A model generated the notes under the pieces. It was not told the DNA's origin, ran no database searches, and was given only the letters and a program-made list of their open reading frames with translations. A stretch of DNA of 64,000 nt from Haberlea rhodopensis. Its lineage: Eukaryota; Streptophyta; Magnoliopsida; Lamiales; Gesneriaceae. The first letter of the stretch is position 1. Every line of letters starts with the position of its first letter. The stretch covers positions 62,001 through 126,000 of the forward strand of contig CAJQUN010000056.1 in NCBI GenBank assembly GCA_907163345.1. The letters run 5' to 3'. Made by a program: the position numbers and the translations under genes. Shown one piece after another: positions 10,691-22,324 of this stretch.

Positions 10691-12212
10691 GATCGAAAGG
10701 CTTGTTCCAGTCGGGTGGTTGGATAATAGGGGTAGAAGTCAATGACTTCTTCAGTGTATCAAAAGCGCTCTTGCCTTCGTTAGTCATCTCAAACGGGACA
10801 TCCTTTTGTAGTAGCTTACGCAAAGGTGTAGCTATCTTGGCAAAGTCTTTGATGTACCGCCTGTAAAAACCTGCATGACCAAGAAACGAGCGCACATCCC
10901 GAACACAAGTAGGATAAGGTAAAGATTGCATGACATCAATTTTCGCCTTATCGACCTCTATACCATTGGCAGACACGACATGACCTAGCAATATACCTTG
11001 TTCGACCATAAAATGACATTTTTCAGAATTTAAAACAAGGTTAGTATCGATGCACTTCTTCAAAACTAGTGTAAGGCTAGATAAGCAATCCTTGAATGAG
11101 TTACCGTAAACAGTAAAATCATCCATGAATACCTCTAAGATATGTTCAATAAACTCAGAAAAGATACTGACCATACACCGTTGAAAAGTAGCTGGGGCAT
11201 TGCAGAGGCCAAAGGGCATGCGACGGTATGCGAATGTGCCGAACGGACATGTGAAGGTGGTCTTTTCTTGGTCCTCCGGAGCGATTGCAATCTGAAAATA
11301 GCCCGAGTAACCGTCAAGAAAATAGTAAAATGAATGGCATGCTAACCTCTCAAGCATCTAATCAATAAAAGGTAGAGGGAAGTGGTCCTTTCGAGTCACA
11401 GCGTTGAGCTTCCGGTAGTCAATGCACACGCGCCAGCCATTTTGAATGCGTGTGGGTATAAGTTCATCGTCTTTGTTCTTGATCACAGTAATACCGGTCT
11501 TCTTAGGAACCACTTGTACCGGACTAACCCATTGGCTATCAGATATAGGATATATCACGCCAACTGATAAGAGCTTCAGAATCTCCTCCTTCACCACATC
11601 CATCATGGGTGGGTTCAGCTTCCTTTGTGGTTGACGTGTGGGGCTTCCTCCGTCCTCCAGTAGAATCCGGTGCATGCATGTGGAGGGACTGATTCCCTTT
11701 ATGTCTGCAATGGTCCAACCTATAGCAGTCTTGTGCTCCTTGAGCACATGAATCAGGTCCTTCTCTTGATCATCCCCCAACTTGCTGGAGATGATCACTG
11801 GTAGTGTATTACCTTCACCAAGGAATACGTACTTGAGATGAGTTGGCAGCGGCTTAAGCTCGATTTTGGGTGCCTGCAAAACAGATGGGGGAATCCTGGT
11901 GTTAGAAACAGGTAATGATATAAAAGAAATAGTACCTGACCGAGATAGCTCAGGTGTATCATCCAGTGCGTCAACGGTGTGTTTCACTTCGTCCATGAGG
12001 GGTGGTGCTTTGTCTTCCTTCTCCATGTCCGTGGTAAGAGTGCTTTCCAGTTCATCTTTCCCTGTATTCTCAAAAACTTCCTGGGACAGGTAATCAATAA
12101 CATCAACAGAGTACACAGTATCATCATTATTACAAGGATATTTCATGGCATCATAGATGTTAAATGTAACAATCTCACCATCAAACTCCATAGTGAGGGT
12201 ACCACTATGCAC
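10674..12212 (-). pseudogene. Athila reverse transcriptase with one nonsense codon
   Basis: One frame from 12212 to 10674 is interrupted only by TAG at 11358-11360, between PLPFID and MLERLA, where a Gln codon is expected. Motifs are KLNAVTRKDHFPLPF, GYSGYFQI, TFTCPFGTFAYRRMPFGLCNAPATFQ, the catalytic FMDD box (VFMDDFTVYG), LLGHVVS and the connection FLGHAGFYRRYIKDFAKIATPL. The first 130 or so codons before the RT are the acidic linker after protease. Frame ends at 10674 by an indel just before RNase H. Confidence 0.93.
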
Positions 12213-12214
12213 AT

Positions 12215-13849
12215 CTATCTTAGTCTTAGATGTTTTGAGGAATGGTCTTCCAATATAGGACTACTCTTATCACCATTTTCCATGTCAAGGATATAAAAAT
12301 CAGCCGGGAAGACTAGTTCATTTACTTGCACCAACACATCTTCAACTAAACCCCTAGGATATGCACTAGATCTATCCGCTAATTGAATTACCACTCCAGT
12401 AGGACTCAAGGGACCAAGTTGTAAAGAAGCATATATAGAATATGGCATAACATTAATTGATGCTCCTAGATCTAACATGGCTTTTTCAAGTCGAGTGGTA
12501 CCAATGGTGCACGGGATAGAGAACATACCTGGATCTTTACACATGGTAGGGATTTTTCTCTGTATCACCGCTGAAACGTTTTCACCTAGTTCAACCTTCT
12601 GGGGTCCCTTCAATCGATGACTCCTCTTGGCAGTACACAATTCCTTTAGAAACTTCGCATAGCGAGGTACTTGTTGAATGGCGTCCAGCAATGGGATGTT
12701 TATCTCACATCTGCGGAAGGTCTCATACAAGCCTTTGAGTCCAGCGTCCTTCCTGTTATCTTTCAAAGCTTGGGGAAAAGGGGGTGGTACTTTATACTCA
12801 GAAAAAGAAGGGGGCTTACCTTTTGGTGCCTCGTGTGCTATCCCGGTCTTTCCTCCAACTTCCTTTTCTTTTTCTTCCTCACCCTTTGATGGTTCTTTCT
12901 CTATCTCATCTGATACCTCCAATTCCTTCCCACTCCTAGTTGTGACTGCATTGACATTTTCTCTCGGATTCACCACTGTTTGGGATGGTAGTGTGGTTGA
13001 TCCGGTTGCTTCGACTCTATTAAGTGCAGTGGCTATTTGACCCACTTGGGTATTCAAGGTTTGAATGCTCGATCTTGTTTCCTGTTGAAATTTAGTAACA
13101 TTGTGAGCAAGATCTTGAATTATAACCTCTAACCTGTCAGTAGTAGAAGGATAATTGGGTTGTTGTTGTGCCCTCTGAAAAGGTGGTCTGTATGGCGGAG
13201 GGTGTTGTTGTGGCGCTTGAGGAGGAACGTGATTTATCGATTGCGGTCCATAACTCAAGTTAGGGTGGTCTCTCCATCCTGGATTGTATGTGTTGGAGTA
13301 AGGGTCATGTCTTCGTTGGGGCTGTCCCGGAAATCCCCCTGCTGCATGCACTTGCTCAGCTGATGTCTCTTGAAGTGATGGACATGCATCAGTGGTATGA
13401 CTCATCTCCAAACATATACCACAAGGTTTTACCTTTCCCACATTGCCACCTGCCATACCACGCACAAGAAACGTCAAATCTATCAGTTGTTGTTCAAGGC
13501 TGGAAACATTTACCTCCCCTTGTTTCCTTTGTGCTGGTTCCTGTCGAAAGTTGCCAAACTGCTGTGAGTTGGCCGCCATGTTGGCTATCAAGCTCCGCGC
13601 ATCATCCGGTGTTTTATCGACAAAGGCTCCCCCACTCGCAGCATCGACTAAGTTCCTGTCACTAGACAATAAACCTTCATAAAAGTATTGAATGAGTAAG
13701 TGTGCACTTATCTGGTGTTGTGGGCAACTTGCACACAACTTTTTGAAGCGTTCCCAATACTCATGCAATGTTTCTCCACTGAATTGTCTAATGGAGTAGA
13801 TCTCCTTGCGTATGTTAGCCGCTCTTGATGCTGGAAAGTACTTCTCCAA
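12215..13849 (-). pseudogene. Athila gag (distal part) and aspartic protease
   Basis: The structural Gag core and protease of the Athila element. The N-terminal part has the Retrotrans_gag signature (KEIYSIRQFSGETLHEYWERF), then a Cys-rich motif C-G-I-C-x-x-x-S-H-x-x-x-x-C in place of a classical zinc knuckle, and a long Pro/Gln-rich tract. Near the C-terminus the aspartic protease shows the active-site triad as DLGASINVMPY, with Leu for Thr as usual in Athila. The frame runs out at 12215 just after the protease; coding continues in the frame that starts at 12212, so one indel near 12240-12250 splits protease from RT. The proximal gag end is in a different frame at 13927-14313. Confidence 0.9.
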
Positions 13850-13926
13850 AAACGTTCTTTGGAGGTCCGTCCATGTTGTGATGGATCCTGGTGGTAGGTA
13901 GAAGAGCCAGTCTTTCGCCGCGTCCT

Positions 13927-14313
13927 TTAGAGAAAAAGGAAAGCCCTTAACTTGATCTGATCTTCAGTAATTCCCGTTGGTTTCATAGTGGTGCAAACCA
14001 CATGAAACTCCATCAGATGCTTGTGGGGATCCTCTCCTGCGAGTCCATGAAAAGAAGGCAACAAATGTATGAGTCCCGATTTAAGTTCAAAACTTACATT
14101 AGTTGCGAAAGCAGGAAAAGTTATGCAGAGAGGTTGTTGGTCCAAATCTGGATTGGCCAGTTGGCGTAGACTTTGGTTTGCAGCCATATCGTTCCTTTCC
14201 TCCGCTTCTTGTCTCCGAGTATCTCTCCTTCTTTGATGCAGCGTCCTCTCGATTTCTGGATCGTAATATGAATTATCCTTGTAATCAAACGATCCGCCAG
14301 TACTCATCAACAA
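13927..14313 (-). pseudogene. Athila gag, N-terminal part
   Basis: 128 codons from ATG at 14313, 74 bp inside the primer-binding site. It includes the Athila gag start (RRDTRRQEAEERND..., then the LIHLLPSFHGLAGEDPHKHLMEF segment). The frame closes at 13927 after IKLRAF; the usual continuation (KDAAKDWLFYLPPGS) is present in another frame at about 13855-13935. A single-base indel near 13940 therefore separates it from the rest of gag. Confidence 0.88.
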
Positions 14314-14386
14314 ACCTCAGTAGTAATGCGGGAAAGCAAATATCAAAAACGAAATTAAAAAAAATCGACAATAATAAATATTGCCT

Positions 14387-14404
14387 TCCCCGGCAACGGC
14401 GCCA
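14387..14404 (-). promoter_or_regulatory. Athila primer-binding site
   Basis: Minus-strand TGGCGCCGTTGCCGGGGA, five bases (AATTT) inside the LTR end. This is the PBS type common in Athila elements (usually assigned to tRNA-Asp). Confidence 0.9.
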
Positions 14405-14409
14405 AAATT

Positions 14410-15832
14410 TGGTGTGCGTTTATCGTGTACGCCCAAATTAACCCTTCTTCAGTTAATGACAAAAATATGCAGTAGTGGAAGTAGGGATCGATCTCACAGG
14501 GAAGGTAAATTTATTTCGTGCCAAAAACGAAAAGTAACAAAGGGGGTTTTAGGATGAATGATTACTACTAAACAAATTCTATAATTAAACTAATTAACGA
14601 GATTAACTAAGATGATTTAAACTTATGAGAGCGAAGCGATTCTTGGTTTCCAGGTAACCGTACTTTTGGAAAACTATCTTTTAGTCATCAAATCAAAACA
14701 TTCGAATTCTTTCGATTATCTATCGATTGGAAAATTAATTCCTACTCATCTTATTCGTAGTTAAAGAGAAAACAGCATTCAATTCAACTCTTACCAAATC
14801 TCTAATCACCACTACAGCCGTTAATGATTAAATCAATGATAGTTTTCAAAACTAATGAGTTCGATAAATCTAATCAATGAAAACTACAGCCGTTAAATTG
14901 ATTACTCAACCGTTTCTCCTAAGAATTCAATAACACCTACAGCCGGTTAATTATTAATCTCAGTTGTTTCTTAACAAACTATCGATTATGTAATTGAATA
15001 TTAGGTGATCGGTCTAATACACAAACACAACAATCATGGAATTCGAAATTTGAGAAACAAATTGAAATCGAAATCTAATTCAACAATCAAACCAAATTCT
15101 CATAAAAGATTTAAATCCAAAAGTAGGTATCCCTTCAACCAAGAATCAAAGGGTTTTAGCCTAGCATAATTAAATCTAAAATCAATAAAAATTCAATGGA
15201 AAACATTAAATAAATAAAGGAAAAGAATTACTAATATAAATCACGATTCCGGCTTGTCGATTCCGGTTCCGTTCTTCATTGTTCTTGAAGAAAACTTGAA
15301 AGAAAATTATTCTCAAAACCTAAAAATATTCTAAAGTCTGGAATAATATGCCTAAGAACTCAATAATTCCGAGTTATGGGGGTTGGTGGCTGATAAAATA
15401 GGTTACAATCTTCTAAACATGGTAAAAGACCTAATTTCCTAATTTTCGGACTCTTCGGCGATCGATCTCCTTGAATGTGGCGATCGATCGCTGCATTATT
15501 TTTTTTCGGAAAAACCCTTGAGGCGATCGATCGCTATAAAGTGGCGATCGATCGCCGAGCTCCAGTAGACTTTGGCGATCGATCTCCTCTTCGTGGCAAT
15601 CGATCTCCTCCTTCAAAATTACATTTTTGCCCTTTTCTTGATCAACTTTGAGTCCTTGTCATGTCCATGTCTCTTCTTGGTCTTTACACATCATTTTTAG
15701 CTCGTTTTCTTCGATTGTACCTATAATTACACAAATATACGATTAGGTTGCATACGTATCAATTTATCCATCAAAACCTACCAAATCATAGACAATTAAG
15801 CACTAAAGATGTGTCTATTTCTAGTCACATCA
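14410..15832 (-). repeat. Athila 5' LTR (1423 bp)
   Basis: Same ends as the 3' LTR. It lacks the 71 bp present at 7197-7267 of its partner; the deletion endpoints lie exactly in two GGCGATCGATC direct repeats. Palindrome array at 15458-15610. Confidence 0.95.
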
Positions 15833-16589
15833 GTTGCTCAATGTAAACTTCCTCCTGAAGCTTACCATTAAGAAAGGCGCTCTTGACGTCCATCTGATAT
15901 ACCTTGAAGTCTTTAAAGGCAGCATATGCAAGAAAGATTCTAATTGCTTCAAGTCTGGCGACTGGTGCAAATGATTCATCGAAGTCAATTCCTTCTTCTT
16001 GTCGGAATCCTTGTGCCACCAGTCTGGCCTTGTTTCTAACCACAGTTCCATCTGCGTCCAGCTTGTTTCTGAAAACCCATATGGTTCCAATAACAGGCAG
16101 ATCGCTTGGTCTGGGGGTTAGACTCCAAACCTTATTTTGTTCGAATTGATTAAGCTCTTCTTGCATGGCCTTAATCCAGTTGAAATCAGTCAGAGCTTCA
16201 TCGATCTTCTTAGGTTCCAGAGTTGAGATGAAGGCAGCATGAGTGAACTCATCCATCATCTGTCCTCTGGTTCTAATCGGTGCATAGGGACTTCCAATCA
16301 CTATATTAGGTGGATGCCTCTTAGTCCATCGATAGCTTGAATCTGGATTGTCTGGTCCAGCCGAATGAGTAGTAGTAGTGGTATGATCAGCATCTGCTTT
16401 GATATGAGAGTTTGGATCATCCGGATCGGCTGAAGAAGCTTCATTGCCTTGATCCGATCTGGCTGGCACTTCAGGTTCTGGTGGATTGTCTCTTGACCTG
16501 TTAGCTACAATCTCATCATCACTATTAGCTTCGAGATGGATGTTTTCCATCTGATTTTGAATTGATTCTTTGTTACCCTCAACACACAA
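15833..16589 (-). pseudogene. SIRE pol: linker and N-terminal RT
   Basis: The proximal half of the copia RT. The acidic, repetitive linker is followed by NWIKAMQEELNQFEQNKVW, GTIWVFRNKLDADG, RNKARLVAQGFRQEEGIDFDESFAPVARLEAIR and MDVKSAFLNGKLQEEVYIEQ, which holds the first catalytic Asp. The sequence is cut at 15832 by the Athila LTR and continues at 6032 downward. Upstream it is out of frame with integrase because of an indel near 16670. Confidence 0.93.
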
Positions 16590-16627
16590 AGATTCATCAA
16601 AAACTACATGAACTGATTCTTCTACAG

Positions 16628-17338
16628 TTAAGGTTCGATTATTAAAAACTCGATAAGCTTTGCTAGTGATGAATATCCTAAGAATATTCCATTATCTGAC
16701 TTAGCTTCAAATGCTGTAAGATGATTCTTACCATTGTTGTGAACGAAGCATTTACAGCCAAATACATGAAGGTGAGAAATAGACGGTCTGTTACCAGTCC
16801 ATATTTCATATGGAGTGAGATTCAGCTCTTTGTTAATCATAGACCGATTTTGAGTGTAGCATGCAGTATTTACAGCTTCTGCCCAGAACTTTTGTGAAAT
16901 TCCAGAATCAGCAAGCATTGTTCTTGCTGCTTCTTTGAGCGTTTTGTTTCTTCGTTCTGCAACTCCATTCTGTTGAGGAGCCCGAGCGGCTGAAAACTCA
17001 TGCTTAATTCCATGATCTTCTAGAAAGGATTCAAGATTCTGATTTGAAAAATCAGTGCCTTTGTCACTTCGAATCCTGTCTATGCTGGATGATTTCTCAT
17101 TCTGAGTGCGTTTCAGCAGCTTGATCAACTTCAGACCGGTCTGATCTTTACTGCTCAAAAATATAGTCCATGTAAAGCGTGAGTAATCATCAATAACAAC
17201 AAGAGTATGCCGCATTCCCCCTAAACTTGTTATTGGTATATGACCAAACAAGTCCATATGCAATAGTTCTAAACAACGGGAGGAGGATTTGGCATTCTTG
17301 TTTTTAAGGATGATCTGATCTGTTTGCCCATTTGGCAA
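16628..17338 (-). pseudogene. SIRE integrase
   Basis: The copia integrase core. LELLHMDLFGHIPITSLGG carries the first catalytic Asp, IRSDKGTDF the second, and FSAARAPQQNGVAERRNKTL the Glu. The C-terminal part includes HLHVFGCKCFVHNNGKNHLTAFE, characteristic of copia elements. The first residues of this frame overlap the pre-integrase ORF out of register (indel near 17310) and the end is frameshifted near 16670, so the domain is complete but the polyprotein is split. Confidence 0.93.
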
Positions 17339-17835
17339 GCTTCGCAGATCTTATCCTTAGCAAAATCGATCTTGGGCAGACCGATAACTAAATCATGTTT
17401 ACACAGGCTAGAAATAGTCTTAAAATTGATATGATTCAAGCGTTTATGCCATAGCCAGTGTTTATTATCATTGTTAGCGATGAAGCAAGTAGGATTATCA
17501 GGTTGAGCATGATTCCAGTTAATCTTATATGTATTTCCATTTCTGATTCCTACAAGCATGGTCATACCATCTGACGATTTAACAGTGCAAGTGTGTTTGT
17601 GAAATTCTACAGTATAACCATTAGCACAAAGTTGACTTATACTAATCAGATTATAGCATAGATTTTCAACTAACAGCACATCATTGATAATAATGTTACC
17701 ATGGACAATCTTACCCTTGCCCACGGTCTTACCCTTTGAGTTATCTCCGAAAATGATCTTGGGTCCAGTACATTCTGTAACTTCAGACAGCAGCTCGATG
17801 TTTCCAGTCATGTGACGAGAACACCCGCTGTCCAA
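17269..17835 (-). pseudogene. SIRE protease and GAG-pre-integrase domain
   Basis: The protease active site is LDSGCSRHMTGN (DSG triad) right at the start of the open frame, followed by the IIFGDNSKGKTVGKG and NLISISQLCANGYTVEF segments. The GAG-pre-integrase zinc-binding region is WHKRLNHINFKTISSLCK...ICEACQMGKQ, an H-H-C-C pattern. The frame opens about 65 bp after the gag stop at 17902, so gag and pol were probably one reading frame now split by an indel between 17836 and 17902. Confidence 0.93.
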
Positions 17836-17901
17836 GTACCAGTCTGATGCAAGTTTCTTCGGTACCTAGTCATCAAACATAATTATTATTGGTACCCAAT
17901 C

Positions 17902-19848
17902 CTATTTGGATCCAGAACGGATTAGCCCTTTGGGAACCCACACCTGTATCAGCTTTAATGGCTTGTGTGTGTGTGGTGTGCTGTGAGCTGGTCTGTTTCG
18001 ATGTTGTGTGTGATAATGTGTGCGATATGGAAACCATTGATTCTCATTGGGTAGTCTATATCTTTGTTGAACTGGTTTTGAATTATAGTAATTGTATTGT
18101 CTTCCTTGCCTTCGATCTTGCACCCTTAGATTTGGTCTGAAAGACGCAAAGCTTGCTGGTGCCTTTTCTTTGGCTTGGTTGACATATCCAATTCCTTTTC
18201 TCAAACCTTGATTCACGAAAGAGACTCCCGTTTGAATAGTAGGTGCTTCAGTCTCATATACTGTGCTGGATTTAACAAATGTCATTTGTTTGATTTTGTT
18301 CTTTACCAGCAACATTTCAGATTCATCTTTGGTGGATTCTTTGGTGTCAAAGCCTATGCCGGTGAAATCACCAACATTTCTTTGTACCTCTTGTAATTCT
18401 TCCAAAGATGTTCTGGATTTTGTCAATGTTTTGAATATATGAGAAAGCTTAGCATTTTGTGTGCTAATTCTCTTATTTTCTTCATGGAGCTGATCATATG
18501 AGATTTTCAGCTTATTCAGCTCGATCTGGAGATTGTTGCACTCACCCTGCTCAGAGCAGCTTAGTTTGTTGTGCTCATCCATTTGATCATTGACTTTAGC
18601 TTTATTTTTCTCAAATGATTCAGCTAAGATCCTATAATCATTAGCCATGTCTTGCAGTGCGGACATGAGCTCTTCACGTGTAAATTCATTTGAGTCAAAA
18701 TCAAATACCTCGTCTGTCTGACTCATCTCTTCGTCTGCCATTAGACATTGAATATCTTCTTCGCTTTCGCTGGAAGAATATTCGGAGCTTTCTGAATCGG
18801 AGTCAGTCTGAGCCCACTTGCTGTTTCCTTCTTCAGCTACTAGGACCTTTTGGGATTTTCCATGATTTTTGCGGTCTTTGTAGTGCTTCTTTTTCCTGTC
18901 ATCGTGATGCTTCTCCTTCCGTTCTTCTTTCTTCGGTCTGGTGCAATCTGCAATGAAATGTCCGGTCTTACCACAATTGTAGCAAGCCTGATCATTAACA
19001 GCATCGTCCTTTCTTGATTTATAATGAGAGGGTTTAAAATTCCTCTTATTTTTAGACATGAATTTACCAAATTTCTTGATAAATAATGACATAGCATCAT
19101 TACTTATCTGTTCGATAGATCGATCTGATGTGGAGGCGATCTGGTCTGGAATAGATGCCAGTGCTTTGTTTGGTTGAGAGATGAATGGCTCTGCTTCTCT
19201 GCTTATCAGTCCGAACTCATATGCTTTAAGATCTGCGAACAGATCATGAAGTTCAACCTTGTTCAGATCTTTGGACTCCCTCATTGCAATGGTCTTAACA
19301 TCCCATTCTTTTGGCAGGGCTCTCATAACTTTCAGAGCGATCTCTCTGTTTGAGTATTCTTTGCCCAGACCATTCAGTTCATTAATGATACCAGTGACTC
19401 TTTCATCAAACTCATTTATAGTTTCTCCACTCTTCATCTTTATGCTCTCAAATCTTTGAAGAGCAACAGTCAGCTTGTTTTCTTTGGTCTGGTCGTTGCC
19501 TTCACATAGCTGTGCTATCTTCTCCCAAATTTCTTTGGCAGTAGAGCACATTTTGATTTTGCTGAACATGTTCTTGTCCAATGTCTTGAACAAGATGTCT
19601 TTGGCAACGTTGTCGAGATTTGCTTTCGTTCTTTCCTCATTCGTCCAGAGGGATCTGTCATTCTCTACCATTTGTGGTTCTCCACCAGTAATGGCGACTG
19701 CTGTATTGACTTTCAGAATCTTCATTGGTCCATCAGTGATGACGAACCACATATCGTCATCCTGAGCTGCCAGATGAGCTTGCATTCTGATTCTCCAGTC
19801 ATCATAGTCTTCTTTTGAGAACATAGGAATTTTGTTGAATGATGCCAT
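17902..19848 (-). CDS. SIRE gag polyprotein
   Basis: A long copia Gag of 648 codons from ATG at 19848; the open frame extends upstream to the PBS only through a non-ATG codon. The N-terminal UBN2/gag region runs from NKIPMFSKEDYDDWRIRMQAHL through TKENKLTVALQRFESIKMK. A CCHC zinc knuckle CYNCGKTGHFIADC is followed by a Lys/His-rich stretch, an acidic Ser/Glu tract (SDSESSEYSSSESEED) and a long heptad-rich coiled coil (about 18400-18700). It ends in the VWVPKGL segment that joins pol in related elements. The frame is intact. It forms the virus-like particle and binds element RNA. Confidence 0.92.
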   Translation of the reverse strand: MASFNKIPMFSKEDYDDWRIRMQAHLAAQDDDMWFVITDGPMKILKVNTAVAITGGEPQMVENDRSLWTNEERTKANLDNVAKDILFKTLDKNMFSKIKMCSTAKEIWEKIAQLCEGNDQTKENKLTVALQRFESIKMKSGETINEFDERVTGIINELNGLGKEYSNREIALKVMRALPKEWDVKTIAMRESKDLNKVELHDLFADLKAYEFGLISREAEPFISQPNKALASIPDQIASTSDRSIEQISNDAMSLFIKKFGKFMSKNKRNFKPSHYKSRKDDAVNDQACYNCGKTGHFIADCTRPKKEERKEKHHDDRKKKHYKDRKNHGKSQKVLVAEEGNSKWAQTDSDSESSEYSSSESEEDIQCLMADEEMSQTDEVFDFDSNEFTREELMSALQDMANDYRILAESFEKNKAKVNDQMDEHNKLSCSEQGECNNLQIELNKLKISYDQLHEENKRISTQNAKLSHIFKTLTKSRTSLEELQEVQRNVGDFTGIGFDTKESTKDESEMLLVKNKIKQMTFVKSSTVYETEAPTIQTGVSFVNQGLRKGIGYVNQAKEKAPASFASFRPNLRVQDRRQGRQYNYYNSKPVQQRYRLPNENQWFPYRTHYHTQHRNRPAHSTPHTHKPLKLIQVWVPKGLIRSGSK

Positions 19849-19883
19849 CAGCTCAAGTGTCTTTGTGCTGATTAAGATGACCT

Positions 19884-19895
19884 GCTCTGATACCA
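19884..19895 (-). promoter_or_regulatory. SIRE primer-binding site
   Basis: Minus-strand TGGTATCAGAGC, complementary to the 3' end of initiator methionine tRNA, two bases inside the 5' LTR. Confidence 0.93.
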
Positions 19896-19897
19896 CT

Positions 19898-21062
19898 TGT
19901 TATGATCGGTCCGGAGTGTTTAGAGGGGGGGTGAATGAACACTCCTTGTAAAATTTAATCCCTTGTGATTTCTTTCGGATTAGTGAAAGAGATCTGTTTC
20001 TTAATCAACTCTTTTATATAACAGACCACTGAATGTATAAGTGCAGGAACGGTCTGTTTTTATATTTGTAAGAACGGCTCGATGGCTTGAATGAAAGAAC
20101 GAATGCAGAAAGATAAGACACAGGATATGTTTCTGGAAGTTCGAAGGTGGTGTAATCCTTCTACGTCTCCCCTTATTCCAATTAAGGAAGGTTTCTACTA
20201 GAAGACTTTGATTTATACAATCCTGTTGTACAAACCCGATTCAGCTGGATTTACCTCACTACCAGACTGAAACTCCTAGTCACTCGATCTGTTCAGACAC
20301 TCTCTGTCTGACAGTTACAATTTGTTTCTCACTTCTATTTTTCAATACAGAATACACAAGATGCGCACAGTGATCCTAAATGATCAAATATTACAATGTA
20401 ATCGTGCTTAAGAATAATTTCAGCTCGAGAGATTCTGAGCTTGAACGCTTGTGCTGTTTTTTTGATTGATCAGCGAGAGTCTTGTGTTTATCTGTATTGT
20501 TGTTGCATCCTTTTATAGTTGCATGTACCAACGACATTATTTCCCTTAAGTGCAACTCTTGACTCTGCTTAATCTCTGAGTAAGCTACAGTCTTCTTCTT
20601 CAGGATACTTGCCGTTCTAGTTCATGCTTTCGGCGACTGTCAGGTAAGATCTTCTTTGTCTTCTTACCTTTTATGGTAATCTTCAGTATTTGGTCCTTTG
20701 TAGCATTAATTGCGACATTAAATGCTACAATAAATAGCTGTTAATGATTCGGACTGAAGAGCCACTCTTTATGCATCCTTGACTACTCTGATCTGATAAA
20801 GATTGAGATCGATCTGAAGCTTCGATCTAGTCAGTCTGATATCTATCGATCCGGTCTGATATGTGATATGTCTTATCAGCTTGTTCTGTTTTGAGCTATC
20901 GATCTGGTCAGTCTGATTACCCTCGATCCGGTCTGATATGCTTTGTCATCTTATCAGCTTGATCTGTTTTGGGCGATCGATCTGGTCAGTCTGATTTCTC
21001 TCGATCCGGTCTGATATGTTTTGTCATCTTTAAAATCTCATCGATAAAGTTCGGAACTAACA
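19898..21062 (-). repeat. SIRE element 5' LTR
   Basis: 1165 bp, TG...CA ends, carrying the same 77-78-bp triplicate as the 3' LTR. About 20 single-base or one-base indel differences from 566-1731 were counted by eye. Confidence 0.95.
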
Positions 21063-22216
21063 TGTTGTATGTAAGAATCCTAATGATGATCTATTCACGA
21101 TAGCATTTGCAGCTGTTGATGCTGAAAATGATACTAATTGGGAGTGGTTCTGCTTTAAGCTGTGAGATATCTTGGATTCTCATATGGGGTTCTCAATGTT
21201 TTCCTTCTTCTCCGACGACATATGGGGCTTCTCAAGGCCATTCCCATGGTCGGGTAGCCACCATGCATATTGCTTGAGACACTTGGTGGATAACTTCAAG
21301 AAGTAAGAACTTTATCTTTAGTTGATATATAATTTATTGAAAAACATATTATTGATATATTTACACCCTAAAAATCCTATAATTTTAAATTCAGGTGTTA
21401 AGGAGGTCCCCCCTACACAACAAAAAACATTGGGCTAACGTTTTCATGAAAGTTGCATATGCTCCTACGAGGCAGGAGTTTATTAGACATGTCGATAGCA
21501 TAGTGGAGTCAATAATTCTTGCTCGAGAGTTTATTATGCAATCTAACCCTCAATGTTGGGCAAATTCATTATTCGCTGGAGACAGGTGGGGGGTGATAAA
21601 TAATAATCAGGCTGAAGTTAGAGTAGCTGGGTGAAAGTAGCCCGATTTATTCCAGTTGCAGCCATGGTCGATCACATACGTAGGTAATGATGAACGATCG
21701 GCGAGAAGAATCCTATAAGATTGGTGGATAGTTATGCCCTAAGCCAGAGAATAAGTTGGGCATCAATTACATGGCCTCTCATAACTTAAAGGTTGACAGA
21801 TCTTCTTCTTTGTTATTTGAGGTTATCAATAATGACAAGGCATATGCGATGGATTTGAACATTAGGGCTTGTTCTTGTTGAGCATGCAGATTGATCGAAT
21901 GCCTTGCAAGCATGCTTGTGCTTGCATTGAGTCAAAGTCACTTTCCGTATATGACTTTACCGATCAATACTATCAGGTTGAGATGTATAAGCAAGCATAC
22001 CAAGCAGTGATAAACCCCATTCATACTTTTGATATGCAAATGATCCATGTAGATGAAGATGCAATCATTTGTCCACCTGATGTGCGATCTCAACCGGGGC
22101 GTAGAAGGACGCATAGGATTCCTTCACAAGTTTTTAAACATGTTGTCAAGTGTAAACAGTGTGCTAGGCAGGGGCATAATCGTTGTACATGCAAAAAGAA
22201 GCAATCAACTAGATAA
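21063..22216 (+). pseudogene. MULE transposase, 3' part, broken
   Basis: This continues the gene cut at 565. From 21066 the sense reads VVCKNPNDDLFTIAFAAVDAEN and WEWFCFKL, the MULE transposase core, then a TGA at about 21163. HHAYCLRHLVDNFKK at about 21260-21302 is followed by a probable 92-bp intron (21303-21394, GT...AG). 21395-21634 is the alpha-helical region after the core. 21869-22216 holds a SWIM zinc finger (MPCKHACACI) and a C-terminal zinc knuckle (CKQCARQGHNRCTC). Several stops and frameshifts make it a pseudogene. Both SWIM and knuckle are standard in plant MuDR-type transposases. Confidence 0.88.
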
Positions 22217-22260
22217 TTCCTACTTTTGAGTTGATGTTCATATTTGTATTTTGATGTTCG

Positions 22261-22324
22261 TTTTGCATTGAATAGTCTGGAAAACTAATTTATTTTGCAT
22301 TGAATAGTCTGGAAAACTAATTTA
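22261..22324. repeat. 32-bp tandem duplication
   Basis: Two back-to-back copies of a unit starting TTTTGCATTGAATAGTC, 3' of the MULE transposase. The rest of 22217-22799 is AT-rich with no gene I recognise. Confidence 0.85.

Larger units (their letters stand above)
6033..15832 (-). mobile_element. Athila-like Ty3-gypsy retrotransposon nested in the SIRE RT
   Basis: A 9.8-kb minus-strand element with LTRs 6033-7526 and 14410-15832, TSD GTTGC, a TGGCGCCGTTGCC primer-binding site and a TATGGGGGAGTT polypurine tract. Its gag, protease, RT, RNase H and integrase genes are in gypsy order. Integrase after RNase H and the PBS type mark it as Athila/Tat clade, and Athila is favoured by the gag and protease sequence. 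Apart from one 71-bp deletion the LTRs differ at only about 14 positions by eye, so it is younger than the SIRE host element, as nesting requires. No ORF remains in the usual env-like position after integrase. Confidence 0.95.
566..21062 (-). mobile_element. SIRE/Maximus-like Ty1-copia retrotransposon, complete but interrupted
   Basis: A full LTR retrotransposon on the minus strand, about 10.7 kb once the nested Athila element is taken out. It has two LTRs (566-1731 and 19898-21062), a perfect 5-bp target duplication TGTTG (561-565 and 21063-21067), an initiator-Met-tRNA primer-binding site, a polypurine tract, a long gag, pol in copia order (protease, integrase, RT, RNase H) and an extra long ORF between pol and the 3' LTR. 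A long coiled-coil gag plus the extra 3' ORF is the layout of the SIRE/Maximus lineage. By eye the two LTRs differ at about 20 positions, so insertion is fairly recent. gag-pol carries several frameshifts. Confidence 0.95.
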
